Assembly: GCA_937891895.1 (NCBI GenBank)
Contig: CALATN010000140.1
Coordinates: 1 to 36,331 of the forward strand
DNA from: an uncultured Clostridia bacterium
Lineage (GTDB): Bacteria; Bacillota; Clostridia; Oscillospirales; Ruminococcaceae
DNA: 36,331 bases
Reading direction: 5' to 3'
Shown here: positions 8,182 to 16,563 of the stretch, piece after piece
Layout of the letters: every line of letters starts with the position of its first letter
Numbering within the stretch: the first letter of the stretch is position 1
Program-made: the position numbers and the translations under genes
Notes under the pieces: model-generated
Told to the model about the DNA's origin: nothing
The model's input: only the letters and a program-made list of their open reading frames with translations
Databases searched by the model: none

Positions 8182-8895
8182 TCACCTTGTTTTTAAATCT
8201 TCAATAACACTTTGAGCATAATCGTCAAGCCATTTATCAGTATATTTTACTGCTTCTAACTTTTTTATTCCGTCAATATTTCCCCAATTTTCAAAACATT
8301 TAATTGCATATTCTTGAACTTCAGAGTCATTATAACTTAATGACATTATTGCTATTGATTGTCCAGTTGGATATACTTGTTCATATTTGAAATGTGATAT
8401 AATATGAAGAAATCCTACTACAATATGTGCATTATTAGAATGAAAATTATTCACAAATGACAATAATAGCTTATTTAATGTATCATCCCTATTCTTCATC
8501 AAACAATTATTGAAATAATTTTCTGATTGATTACTAATACCACACTCAAAATCTTCATTTCTCAGCATTGATGTAATCATTGCTTCAAAATCAATTTCTA
8601 TTTTCTCTTTATCTACTGTATTATTATCCCGTAATAACGATGTAGAATTGTCATCAAGATTTGATAATATCCCTTTAGTAACATCATTATCATTTTCAGA
8701 TGTAACAATGCTCATTATTTTATCTACACTTGTTTTATCAACCGTGTATAAATTCTCATAATCAGAATTAACATCATTACTTAAAATGTCTTGATTTTCA
8801 TTTTTAGTAGATTCAATGTTTTGGGCTTTCTGGATAGTTTCTGTATTATCGTTATCACATATATAGAATACACACTTTACTTTATCATTTACCAT
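8182..8895 (-). CDS. Cassette gene B, HEAT-like C-terminus
   Basis: The protein is about 237 aa with a low-complexity, Asp/Asn/Ser/Thr-rich first half (about residues 20-110), probably disordered. The helical second half resembles HEAT/armadillo repeats (AHIVVGFLHIISHF; SYNDSEVQEYAIKCFENWGN; KWLDDYAQSVIEDL). HEAT-type proteins act as binding scaffolds. The start is uncertain: ATG 8895, TTG 8904 (best spaced from AGGTGAG) and GTG 8913 are all in frame. All three overlap the end of gene A, indicating coupling. No catalytic motif is seen. Confidence 0.65.
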   Translation of the reverse strand: MVNDKVKCVFYICDNDNTETIQKAQNIESTKNENQDILSNDVNSDYENLYTVDKTSVDKIMSIVTSENDNDVTKGILSNLDDNSTSLLRDNNTVDKEKIEIDFEAMITSMLRNEDFECGISNQSENYFNNCLMKNRDDTLNKLLLSFVNNFHSNNAHIVVGFLHIISHFKYEQVYPTGQSIAIMSLSYNDSEVQEYAIKCFENWGNIDGIKKLEAVKYTDKWLDDYAQSVIEDLKTR

Positions 8896-9628
8896 TACAT
8901 TCAATTTTCTCACCTAAATCTGAAATAATTTCGTCCCATATTATAAAAGATGATTTAACAAAATCATCCATTTCAACTGGACTAAATCTCTGATTTTTAT
9001 TTTCAAATAATGTATTTATATCTACTGTTACAGTTAACCCTTCAGTATTTTCAACTTCTTTTGAATGAAAATTTGATTTAGATATATTAGTATTGATATT
9101 AATACCTTCAGCAACACCATTTATATTTTCGTCTATACGTGTTAAAAGATGAACTTTAAATTCATTTTTTTCTTTACCATTGTAAAATTTAGGTTCCATA
9201 ACATTATATGAATTAATAAAGTTACTTACTTTTCCTTCTGCAAATTGCAACAAATAATTCTCTGTATTTAATGCTAAACGAGAAAATTTTATTTTGTATT
9301 TATCAGATATCAAAGAAAATATTTCTTTAGCACGATTTATATAATTATCCAATTTATCTTTTTCAAGGTCGGTATCTTCGTTAGCTATTATTTCATAATC
9401 AATACGAGTAGTACCTATTAAAAAACGCTCTTTATTATCTTCGGATAATAATGCCAATCTTTTAATAGGTTTTATTTCTTCATTTGATGTGCTTAACTCA
9501 TCATAAACAGATGGTAATAATTTCATTTCACCAAATGTCTCTAAAAGAAGTATCATATTCTCTGGTGTTGGTTGAATATTAACAAATTCCCCAAAAGCAC
9601 TTAACTTATAGCTATGATTGATAATCAT
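8885..9628 (-). CDS. Cassette gene A, TIGR04255-like unknown protein
   Basis: This protein of about 247 aa is of unknown function. Its layout of hydrophobic strands (YKLSAFGEFVNIQPTPENM; RLALLSEDNKERFLIGTTRIDYE; KIKFSRLALNTENYLL) and the late KSSFIIWDEII helix recall TIGR04255-like accessory proteins of mobile elements; this is a weak resemblance. A TTG at 9661 has AAGGAGG upstream, but that site lies only a few bases after the -10 box and so at or before the transcript start. The ATG at 9628, preceded by GAAGGGATGG, is therefore the better start. First gene of the cassette. Confidence 0.65.
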   Translation of the reverse strand: MIINHSYKLSAFGEFVNIQPTPENMILLLETFGEMKLLPSVYDELSTSNEEIKPIKRLALLSEDNKERFLIGTTRIDYEIIANEDTDLEKDKLDNYINRAKEIFSLISDKYKIKFSRLALNTENYLLQFAEGKVSNFINSYNVMEPKFYNGKEKNEFKVHLLTRIDENINGVAEGININTNISKSNFHSKEVENTEGLTVTVDINTLFENKNQRFSPVEMDDFVKSSFIIWDEIISDLGEKIECNGK

Positions 9629-9677
9629 TTTATTCCATCCCTTCGATATGAGAATACGCAATATAATTTACCTCCTT

Positions 9678-9707
9678 ATTATAACTCTATAAGTATATAT
9701 TTGTCAA
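9678..9707 (-). promoter_or_regulatory. Own promoter of the three-gene cassette
   Basis: On the minus strand TTGACA (9707-9702) and TATAAT (9683-9678) are consensus hexamers with an 18-bp spacer. Together with the terminator at 7579-7610 this makes the cassette an independent transcription unit inside the phage-like block. Confidence 0.8.
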
Positions 9708-9778
9708 TATTTTTGTATATTACACAACAAAACAAACAAATAATCATATTTTTATATGTAACAAATGACAAAACAACA

Positions 9779-9806
9779 ATACGCCCCACCATCAAGCAGG
9801 GCGTAT
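9779..9806 (-). terminator. Terminator of the tape-measure gene
   Basis: ATACGCCC (9779-9786) and GGGCGTAT (9799-9806) form an 8-bp GC-rich stem just after the tape-measure stop. A T-rich but interrupted tract follows on the minus strand. Confidence 0.65.
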
Positions 9807-9817
9807 AATTTTTTTAC

Positions 9818-12800
9818 TTAATACTTTTTTATGTTAGTATACATCTGTCTTTCAAAAGCATTTGTAAGTTCTGTCAGCAATTCACTTGCAATTTCGCTAC
9901 CATCCTTAACAGGATTATGAACGTGAACGTCACCAATTGTATTGTTAATAACCTGATTCTGATTATTAATCTTATAATTATCTCTGCTTGCAGACCATTC
10001 AGGTTTATGCTGGTCATTAAATTGCTTACTACCATTTGTATTTATTGCATCTGTCAGTTTTGCAGTAATAGCATTACCATTACCACTCTGCACACCCTGA
10101 ATAAACTCTGGTGAAGCCTTCAGCTTTTTAAGCCAAGCATCAATATCAATAGCACTAATTATCTGAGGTGTATTTGAAGAATTGAGCATTTTATCAATGT
10201 CAATTACATTGTTATCCTTATCTCTCCATACACCGTCACTATATTTAGCACCCTCTGTTTTTGCAAGCTCACTCCATACATCAACATTTGAAGTGCTGTC
10301 ATTAGGATTCAAGTAATTATCAAGCACTTGAAGAAGAATATCAAATTGTTTTTCACCCTGTTCCTTTTCAGATTCAAGGCTTTCAATCAGCTTATTATAT
10401 CCCTCTGTTTCAGTGTCACGGATAGATTCAAGTACAGACTTTTCGTTTTCCAACGCTGTAATCTGCTGTTCCAAAAGCAGTTCATCCAGATTTTTTCTTG
10501 CTTCAGCAATAGCTACCTTATCTTGCTCATAGGTAATATTACCGTCAGCACCATAAACTTTTCTTGTATGCTGTTCAGCTTTCCTAAGTTCCTGACGTGC
10601 TTTTTCAATTTCAAGTGCTGCGTTCTCTTCATCGTTTACCTTTTGGAGATATTCGATTTTCGATTCAATAGCTTCAATTTCAGCATTAACAGCATTTTCC
10701 ATAGCATCTTGTTGTTCCTTGATTTTGTCAATTCTCTCATCATAAATATCAGAATATCTATCCTTTTGAGCATTAACTAAATCTTCTTCCTCTTCAACAG
10801 CACTTCTGAAAGTATCGCTAATCTTTTCAGCGTATTCCTCATATTGCTTATTAAGTTCATCAAGCAATTCCTTATTGCTGTCAGCACCTATTTCAACAAT
10901 ATCATTGATACGCTGTGCGATTTCATTTTGAATTTCACGGTAAATATCAGCGATTTCACGCCATTTTTCTTGCGAAGTCAGCTTTGTACCATCGGAAGTA
11001 ACAGAGGTTTTCTCAACCTTTTCAGCATATTCTTCAAGTTCATTAACTCGCTCGTTGAAATAATTTTCTGCAAGCTGTTGTCTGCCCTTGTAAACTTGTT
11101 CCTGATACTTATACAACTCATCTTCATAATCAGCCAAACCAGAATAAGCTGCATACGCTGCCTTTTCAAGCCAATCATAATACGCTTCATCTTCTCGCAT
11201 TTTTCCAGTATTAATCAAATGCTGTTTTCTTGCAAGTTCCTTTTCAAAGTTTGTTACAGATGTAGGCTTGCTATTTCCGCTACTTCTATAATCAGATGGT
11301 GCATCAAGGCTTACAATATTGCTATTGATACCATCAATCATATCAGCATAATCAGCCATATTTTGACCGTGCTGTGCTAATTCAAGGGCAATAGCTTTCC
11401 TGCGTTCCTCGTTAGCATAACGCATTTCAATGGTAAGGTCAGAAATAGCTGATTGTTCATCACGATATTTCTTTTCAATATCAGCCTTTTGCTGTTTTGC
11501 TTCATAAATAAGCATTTGCTTCTTTTCAGCATTGAGTTTGTTGTAAGCATCAACATTTAATGTAACAGCACCAGTTTCCTTGTCTGTAACAAGTGCCTGT
11601 GCATATCCAGCATCAACAAGAGATTGAATTGTAGTAGCTGAAAGCTGACCATATTTAGCTTGTTCCTCAATGGCTTCTGTAACTGTCTTTTGATTTTTCA
11701 CATAAGCTGAAGCTGACTTTGCAAGTTCATCATAAGCCTTTTGAATATCATCAAAGGATTTAGCAGTTTCTTCATTAGCTGTTGCAATGGTAGTATCTGC
11801 ATTAACAGTTGCTTCAGCACTCTCTACAGCAACATCTTCAATACCCCTATACGCTTTTTCAAGGTCAGGAAGCATTTCAAGCAAAGTCTGTTCAATGTCA
11901 AGACTAAAATCCGTACTGTCTTTCTTTAAGCCAAATCCAACAGATTTAAGAAATTCATCTCTGAATGTCTTGTAATTGTCCTGTGTTACATTCTCAAAAT
12001 TGATACCCTCGGTTGTTTCAAAGTTATATACTTGAAGCATTTCAGTATACTTTTTACCGTTTTCAAATATGTCAATCATATCATCGGTAACAACCTTTTT
12101 ATACTCTTTCTGCTTTTTCAGCAAAGCATCATACAATTCTTCTTCAGCCTTGTTCAATCCCTTTGATACTTTTATAGATGTAATATCATTAAGTACAGCA
12201 TTAAGGTTTTCAAGCTGTTCAAGCGTTGTACCACCCTTAATATTGATTTGTGCTAAAGGATTATCCTTAGTAGGATTTTTAATACTTAACTGCTTGATAA
12301 TGTCATCAAAATTATCTGAATAATCATCAAGTTCATCCTTTGCAACGCTCATAACAGTATTCTTTACTCGCTGTCTTGAAGTGTCCTGTGTAGTAAGTAC
12401 ACTTTTTGCTTCATCGTAAGCATCTTTATTATCGGTCAGCCAAGTTTCCGCTGCATTGATTTGGTTTTTAAGGATTTCTTTATCAAGAAGTTCAAGTCCA
12501 TCTGCACGGGCTGTATTGACTTGCTCAATAGCATCCTTTTCAAAACCGTATGTTTCAATAAGTGTCTGTTTCCATTCGTTAAGTTCTTTTGTCTTTTCGC
12601 TTACTGTACTTTCACTATCAACAATATTAAGGTATTCATTACGCAAATTCTGAAGTGCCTTAATCTGCTCGTTATATTCTTCAGCAGACTCAACAGCTTG
12701 TTCTCTTGCTTCTTCTACTTTTTGCTTGTAGGTTGAAATAGCCATTGAAACACCTGTAAACAGCATAGTCAAAGCCATAATCGGATTTGCACTTATTACA

Positions 12801-14650
12801 CTCCACAATGCTTTCAGACTTCCCGAAAGCGAAACAGTAGAAGCCGTTGCTGTCTTTTGTGTTGTTGACAAGCCTAATGTTTGTACCTTTAATTCAGCTT
12901 CCTTTTTACTCAATCCGCTTGCGTGAAGAATAGCAACTTTCTGTGAATTACTTAACTGATTTGTACTTAACAGCAACTTGACTTGCTTATCTGATAACGT
13001 AGAAACAGTTGTTCCAAGTGTCTTTATATTACTCTTATAAAGTTCTGTTCCTTTTGCTGTTTTTTGTACGGTATCAAGCTGTACAAATGCAGTTGATACA
13101 TTCTTTACGTCTGTTACAATACCAAGCAGACTATTTTTAGTTGATACTAAACCCTTTGCAAATGCGTAAAATGTAACGCATTTAAGCAGATTTTGAAGCA
13201 CTCTGTATTCATCGGTAAACTTGATTACACCTGTTGTAGCATCGGTCAAATTACCTACAAATTCGTTTGTAACAAGACCGTTCCAAAGTTCTTTCATAGA
13301 CGTACTCAAAGCAGAACTTTTAGCCTCTATACTGTCAATGTATGTGCTGTATTTAGTAGCTGCCTGACCTGCTGAATCGGCACTAATAGCGGTTAATTCT
13401 CCGATTTTCTCCCAATTTTCGATGAGAGAAATGAATGTATTTCTGTGGTATGTTCCTGCAAAGGTACTTGCAATAGAGTTTTGCTGTACATTTGTAAACT
13501 CATCCCACTTAGGTACAATCTCATTAATAATCTCGTCTATTTCCTTAAATTGATTCTTGTTATCTCTCAACGAAATACCAACCGTTTTAAGCATACGTTC
13601 CGTATTGTTAAGGGATTCGGTAATATCTTCCGTTGTGCCATCTTCAAGTTCCATTTCGTACTTGCCCAGCTTTACATTATATACTCTTGCTGTCATAGAG
13701 TTAAGGGCTGTTGCTATTTCGTCCTCGCTCTTACCTGTTGTATCACGAAGACCTGAAACAATAGCACCAAGCTGGTCAATCTCCAAACCAGCAAGTTTAG
13801 CGTTTTGTGCTGTCTTTGCAAGAGCAGTAGCAAGTTTACCAGCAACAGTGTTGGAAGCAGTATCAAGTGCTAACAGCTTGTCTACTACATTTTCCATTTC
13901 TTCAGCATTGTATTCAAAAGCGTTACCGATAGTAACAAGATTTTCTGCGGATTCTGTTGCATCTTGAAAACCAATCTTTGACAGATAAACTGTATCTTTA
14001 AGATAGTGTTCAATCTCCTCCATGGATTTGCCTGTTCTTAAAAGTGTTTCAGTTGCACTTTCCAACTCGGAAATATCAACTTTATACTCAAAGGATTTAT
14101 CTGCAAGGTCAGCAATAATATCATCTGAATCTGCCCTTGTACCACCTGTAATTACAGATAGATTAGTTTGGTATGTATCGTATTCCTTAACAGCTTCCGT
14201 TGCTTCTCTTGCTGCCTTACGCACTAATTGAAGGGCTGTTTGTGCGGATAAAACCAGACCAGCATTACTAAGTGCTGACTTTAATGCAAAACCTAAAGTA
14301 GCTGTTTCACTTGCGGTCTGCTTAATTGTTGTACCAACATTAGCAATATTTCTTTGTGCAGATGTTGTATCAACATTAAGTTGCATTTTATTCTGCTTTT
14401 CAATTTGTTTATACTGATTTTTTAGGTCTTTTTGTCTTAACTTCAAATCAACATAAAGCTGTTTCTTTTGCTTATTAAGCGTAGCAATCTGCTTCTGAAT
14501 TTCAGCGTTTGACTTACCCTTATCAAGTGTTGCTGTAAGTTTAAGGTATCTTAATTGACCTTCAATCTTTTTTATTTCTGCATTTATTTGTGCAACAGAC
14601 CTTGTTACATTCAAGTCTGCTGTAACTTTTATATTTAAGTTGTTTTGCAT
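9818..14650 (-). CDS. Phage tail tape-measure protein (TP901-1 family)
   Basis: This 1610-aa protein sets tail length in siphophages and passes through the tail tube during DNA entry. Residues 1-90 are coiled coil. Residues about 130-340 match the TP901-1 core (YDTYQTNLSVITGG; LETATETLLRTGKS-like helices; TASNTVAGKLATALAKTAQNA). A hydrophobic segment near 615-640 (ISANPIMALTMLFTGVSMAI) is typical. Long helical, Glu/Lys/Gln-rich coiled coils fill about 960-1480. The frame is intact and the ribosome site AAAGGAAA is present, so it is not decayed. It stands alone: no tail tube, chaperone, baseplate or head genes flank it. Downstream of it in the same direction lies an unrelated three-gene cassette. 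Confidence 0.93.
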   Translation of the reverse strand: MQNNLNIKVTADLNVTRSVAQINAEIKKIEGQLRYLKLTATLDKGKSNAEIQKQIATLNKQKKQLYVDLKLRQKDLKNQYKQIEKQNKMQLNVDTTSAQRNIANVGTTIKQTASETATLGFALKSALSNAGLVLSAQTALQLVRKAAREATEAVKEYDTYQTNLSVITGGTRADSDDIIADLADKSFEYKVDISELESATETLLRTGKSMEEIEHYLKDTVYLSKIGFQDATESAENLVTIGNAFEYNAEEMENVVDKLLALDTASNTVAGKLATALAKTAQNAKLAGLEIDQLGAIVSGLRDTTGKSEDEIATALNSMTARVYNVKLGKYEMELEDGTTEDITESLNNTERMLKTVGISLRDNKNQFKEIDEIINEIVPKWDEFTNVQQNSIASTFAGTYHRNTFISLIENWEKIGELTAISADSAGQAATKYSTYIDSIEAKSSALSTSMKELWNGLVTNEFVGNLTDATTGVIKFTDEYRVLQNLLKCVTFYAFAKGLVSTKNSLLGIVTDVKNVSTAFVQLDTVQKTAKGTELYKSNIKTLGTTVSTLSDKQVKLLLSTNQLSNSQKVAILHASGLSKKEAELKVQTLGLSTTQKTATASTVSLSGSLKALWSVISANPIMALTMLFTGVSMAISTYKQKVEEAREQAVESAEEYNEQIKALQNLRNEYLNIVDSESTVSEKTKELNEWKQTLIETYGFEKDAIEQVNTARADGLELLDKEILKNQINAAETWLTDNKDAYDEAKSVLTTQDTSRQRVKNTVMSVAKDELDDYSDNFDDIIKQLSIKNPTKDNPLAQINIKGGTTLEQLENLNAVLNDITSIKVSKGLNKAEEELYDALLKKQKEYKKVVTDDMIDIFENGKKYTEMLQVYNFETTEGINFENVTQDNYKTFRDEFLKSVGFGLKKDSTDFSLDIEQTLLEMLPDLEKAYRGIEDVAVESAEATVNADTTIATANEETAKSFDDIQKAYDELAKSASAYVKNQKTVTEAIEEQAKYGQLSATTIQSLVDAGYAQALVTDKETGAVTLNVDAYNKLNAEKKQMLIYEAKQQKADIEKKYRDEQSAISDLTIEMRYANEERRKAIALELAQHGQNMADYADMIDGINSNIVSLDAPSDYRSSGNSKPTSVTNFEKELARKQHLINTGKMREDEAYYDWLEKAAYAAYSGLADYEDELYKYQEQVYKGRQQLAENYFNERVNELEEYAEKVEKTSVTSDGTKLTSQEKWREIADIYREIQNEIAQRINDIVEIGADSNKELLDELNKQYEEYAEKISDTFRSAVEEEEDLVNAQKDRYSDIYDERIDKIKEQQDAMENAVNAEIEAIESKIEYLQKVNDEENAALEIEKARQELRKAEQHTRKVYGADGNITYEQDKVAIAEARKNLDELLLEQQITALENEKSVLESIRDTETEGYNKLIESLESEKEQGEKQFDILLQVLDNYLNPNDSTSNVDVWSELAKTEGAKYSDGVWRDKDNNVIDIDKMLNSSNTPQIISAIDIDAWLKKLKASPEFIQGVQSGNGNAITAKLTDAINTNGSKQFNDQHKPEWSASRDNYKINNQNQVINNTIGDVHVHNPVKDGSEIASELLTELTNAFERQMYTNIKKY

Positions 14651-14671
14651 TCTATTTTCCTTTCTTTTCAG

Positions 14672-14700
14672 TTGAAATATTTTTTTATTTATGGTATAAC
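14672..14700 (+). promoter_or_regulatory. Promoter of the zinc-ribbon gene at 14730
   Basis: TTGAAA (14672-14677) and TATAAC (14695-14700) have a 17-bp spacer on the plus strand, 29 bp upstream of the ATG. Confidence 0.6.
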
Positions 14701-14729
14701 TAAATTAAAGATAATATGGAGGTGTTGAT

Positions 14730-15083
14730 ATGTTTTATCTCGTTGATGATTTTGATGGTGATAGTGCAATGTTCCGATGTGAATGTAGCAATATAGAGTT
14801 TATTGATTACGCTGATATGGAGTATCACGATGATGAACATTGTGTACTCAAAGACGATTATAAACTCGTTTGCGAAAAGTGCAATATTGAACACACAGAT
14901 AGGAACATATATTTGGAAGACCAAACTGTCCGTATTAATGTTCCTCAATGCCCCACCTGTGGCTCTTACAATGTCAAGAAAATTTCAACAGGTAAAAAAC
15001 TTGTTAGTTACGCTGCTGTCGGTGTGTTTAGTAGTGATTTTGCTAAAACCTACTGCTGTAAAAACTGCTCTTACAAATGGTAA
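14730..15083 (+). CDS. Cysteine-rich zinc-ribbon protein
   Basis: This 117-aa protein has paired cysteines (CECS; CEKC; CPTCGS; CCKNC) that form at least one and probably two zinc ribbons. The last part, CPTCGSYNVKKISTG then YCCKNCSYKW, is a common C-terminal ribbon in small Firmicutes proteins. The ribosome site GGAGG is well placed. It is the only plus-strand gene in the left half of the element and has its own promoter and terminator, so it is an independent unit. Function unknown; nucleic-acid or protein binding is likely. Confidence 0.8.
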   Translation: MFYLVDDFDGDSAMFRCECSNIEFIDYADMEYHDDEHCVLKDDYKLVCEKCNIEHTDRNIYLEDQTVRINVPQCPTCGSYNVKKISTGKKLVSYAAVGVFSSDFAKTYCCKNCSYKW

Positions 15084-15099
15084 TTGCATTTATATATAA

Positions 15100-15132
15100 G
15101 GCTGTACTTTGTCGGTACAGCCATTATTTTTT
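15100..15132 (+). terminator. Intrinsic terminator of the 14730 gene
   Basis: GGCTGTAC (15100-15107) and GTACAGCC (15115-15122) form an 8-bp stem with a seven-base loop, followed by ATTATTTTTT. Confidence 0.85.
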
Positions 15133-15156
15133 ATCCGATAAAATTAACTTTTTAAA

Positions 15157-15552
15157 TTAAGCTGTTTTACGGCTTTTTCTATTATGTTCCTTGAAATGTT
15201 CTTCCTGTGTTACCCACATCAAATTTTCTACTCTATTATCAGTAACATCACCATTGATATGATGTATTTCTTCTTTAGATAATAGGTTTGGGATAAATGC
15301 TTGTGCTACAAGTCTATGTGCTTTATACCATTTACCTTTTGCATTATTCATCAGATAATAACACAAATAAGGTGTGTTACTTTTGAAATAATTTAAGGAT
15401 GGTTTAATAAGTGCATTTCTATGTAGTGAAAAACATCTACCGTAATTGCTGATAAAGTAGTTATCAACTCCAACAACAGGTCTGAACTCCTCGTTGTCGA
15501 GATATTCGATGTATTGACGCAAGTTTTCTAAAGTTGCTTTGGTTTTTGCCAT
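15157..15552 (-). CDS. HNH endonuclease with NUMOD4-like domain
   Basis: This 131-aa protein has an N-terminal NUMOD4-like segment (FRPVVGVDNYFISNYGR), then LVAQAFIPN and a C-terminal HNH_3 motif with HHINGD at 97-102 and the following Asn/His positions (NRVENLMWV). Such free-standing enzymes cut DNA and are frequent in phages. The start is odd. ATG 15552 has no ribosome site, while AGGAGG at about 15586-15581 is correctly placed for an ATG at 15571 that is out of frame by one because of a run of seven A. One A fewer would join the two frames. Confidence 0.85.
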   Translation of the reverse strand: MAKTKATLENLRQYIEYLDNEEFRPVVGVDNYFISNYGRCFSLHRNALIKPSLNYFKSNTPYLCYYLMNNAKGKWYKAHRLVAQAFIPNLLSKEEIHHINGDVTDNRVENLMWVTQEEHFKEHNRKSRKTA

Positions 15553-15586
15553 AGTATTTTTTTAATTGCATATAGGATAACTCCTC

Positions 15587-15706
15587 CTAAAAGAATTTTG
15601 GGATATAGCTTGCTGACCTACTCATTTTGTAATAACCAGTTGCATAAACCTACTGTAACCACCTTCCTTCTGCAATGTATTTTGCGGTCTGTTTATATTC
15701 GTCCAT
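15587..15706 (-). pseudogene. 40-codon small gene with an in-frame amber codon
   Basis: From ATG 15706 (GAGG upstream) the frame encodes MDEYKQTAKYIAEGRWLQ, then TAG at 15652-15650, then 20 further codons (VYATGYYKMSRSASYIPKFF) and TAG at 15589-15587. The protein-like, amphipathic composition continues across the first TAG, and the final stop overlaps the AGGAGG site of the HNH gene. This suggests one small gene broken by a nonsense mutation or read through. It lies between the HTH gene and the HNH gene in the same direction. Confidence 0.4.
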
Positions 15707-15756
15707 GCAATTTTATCCTCGCTTTCTGTTCATTTAAGAACTGTTTTTTATTTGTT

Positions 15757-15963
15757 TTACTTACTGATTTCAATAAGCTGCTTAACATAATTTGTCATAA
15801 AATAAGAAATCTGATTTTCCAAATTCGTGCTGATTTCTCTTTCATTTCGTAGCCAACTATTTAATGTTGTTACACTCATACCAACATACTTTGCAAAATC
15901 TGTCTTATTCAGCCTTGAAGCTGACAAAAACTGCTTTGTTTTGTTTTTCAAAATAACGTTCAA
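15757..15963 (-). CDS. Small XRE-type helix-turn-helix protein
   Basis: This protein of about 68 aa is essentially one HTH domain: NKTDFAKYVGMSVTTLNSWL is the helix-turn-helix, followed by a short helix (ENQISYFMTNYVKQLIEI). I prefer the TTG at 15963, six bases after AGGAGGTG. The longer frame would start at a GTG (15972) that directly abuts the same ribosome site. It may regulate the leftward genes; it lies immediately downstream of the structured region at 16002-16524. Confidence 0.7.
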   Translation of the reverse strand: MNVILKNKTKQFLSASRLNKTDFAKYVGMSVTTLNSWLRNEREISTNLENQISYFMTNYVKQLIEISK

Positions 15964-16001
15964 CCGTTTCACCTCCTATCCATTTATAGCGATAAAAATA
16001 A

Positions 16002-16524
16002 GACGGTCATTGCTAACCGTCACTGATAAGTAACCATCTACTAATGGTCAATATCATAATATCTACTCATATTTCTCTCACTTCCTTTCATAAAATATTC
16101 TTTTAATAGTAAAACTCCCCTGTTCCGCTTGAACCATAAAAACAGAGGAGTTTATCAAATAAAGGTCTCACTTTTGTCTATCGACAAGGTGGAGAAGCAC
16201 CGTCTAAACATTGCCCTGTATCTTAAATGTACTCACACACATTCACCAACAACAAAGAAACCTCTTTGCCACACAATTCACACCACAAATACATTTAAGA
16301 CCAAGTAGCAATTCATATAAGGTTTTATTCGTATTACAGCTAAGCATACACTTTCTTAATGCGAATACAGCTATTAAAACTAAGCATACACTTTTTTTAA
16401 TAGCAACCTTATACTACAGGTATGGTATACTCACGGCGTTCTCAAAACCGTGAGTAGATTACAAAAGTCAAACACATACCTTTTGTAATTTTAGGAGAAG
16501 AAAATGTTTTGAGGTTTTCTGCTC
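16002..16524. ncRNA. Gene-free structured region 1, possible large ncRNA
   Basis: About 520 bp without a gene hold at least eight inverted repeats. They are GACGGT/ACCGTC (16002/16016), TCTCACTTTTGTC/GACAAGGTGGAGA (16166/16183), and TCTTAAATGTA/TACATTTAAGA (16221/16290) with an inner CAAAGA/TCTTTG. ATAAGGTT/AACCTTAT (16317/16405) encloses two hairpins whose loops share the 15-mer CTAAGCATACACTTT (16340 and 16380). ACTCACGG/CCGTGAGT (16429/16448) and ATTACAAAAG/CTTTTGTAAT (16458/16480) follow, plus a repeat at 16493-16526. GGTATG/CATACC could add a pseudoknot. G-T wobbles at 16327/16357 and 16166/16183 favour a plus-strand RNA. A TATAAT at 16536-16531 and the terminator at 16112-16153 would suit a minus-strand RNA. 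Strand unresolved. Confidence 0.5.
16112..16153 (-). terminator. Leftward intrinsic terminator
   Basis: Read on the minus strand, AAACTCCTCTGTT and AACAGGGGAGTTT pair along 13 bp with one T-G wobble (a C-A mismatch on the plus strand) and are followed by TTTTACTATT. It would end transcripts from the primase block or a minus-strand RNA from region 16160-16524. Confidence 0.65.
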
Positions 16525-16563
16525 CTACTTATTATAGAGAAAAACAATAGATTTTCCCATATT

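Noticed and set aside
9917..14231. Many plus-strand frames opposite the tape-measure gene
   Set aside because: They are antisense shadows of a long, biased coding sequence, with no ribosome sites and Cys/Phe-rich nonsense composition.
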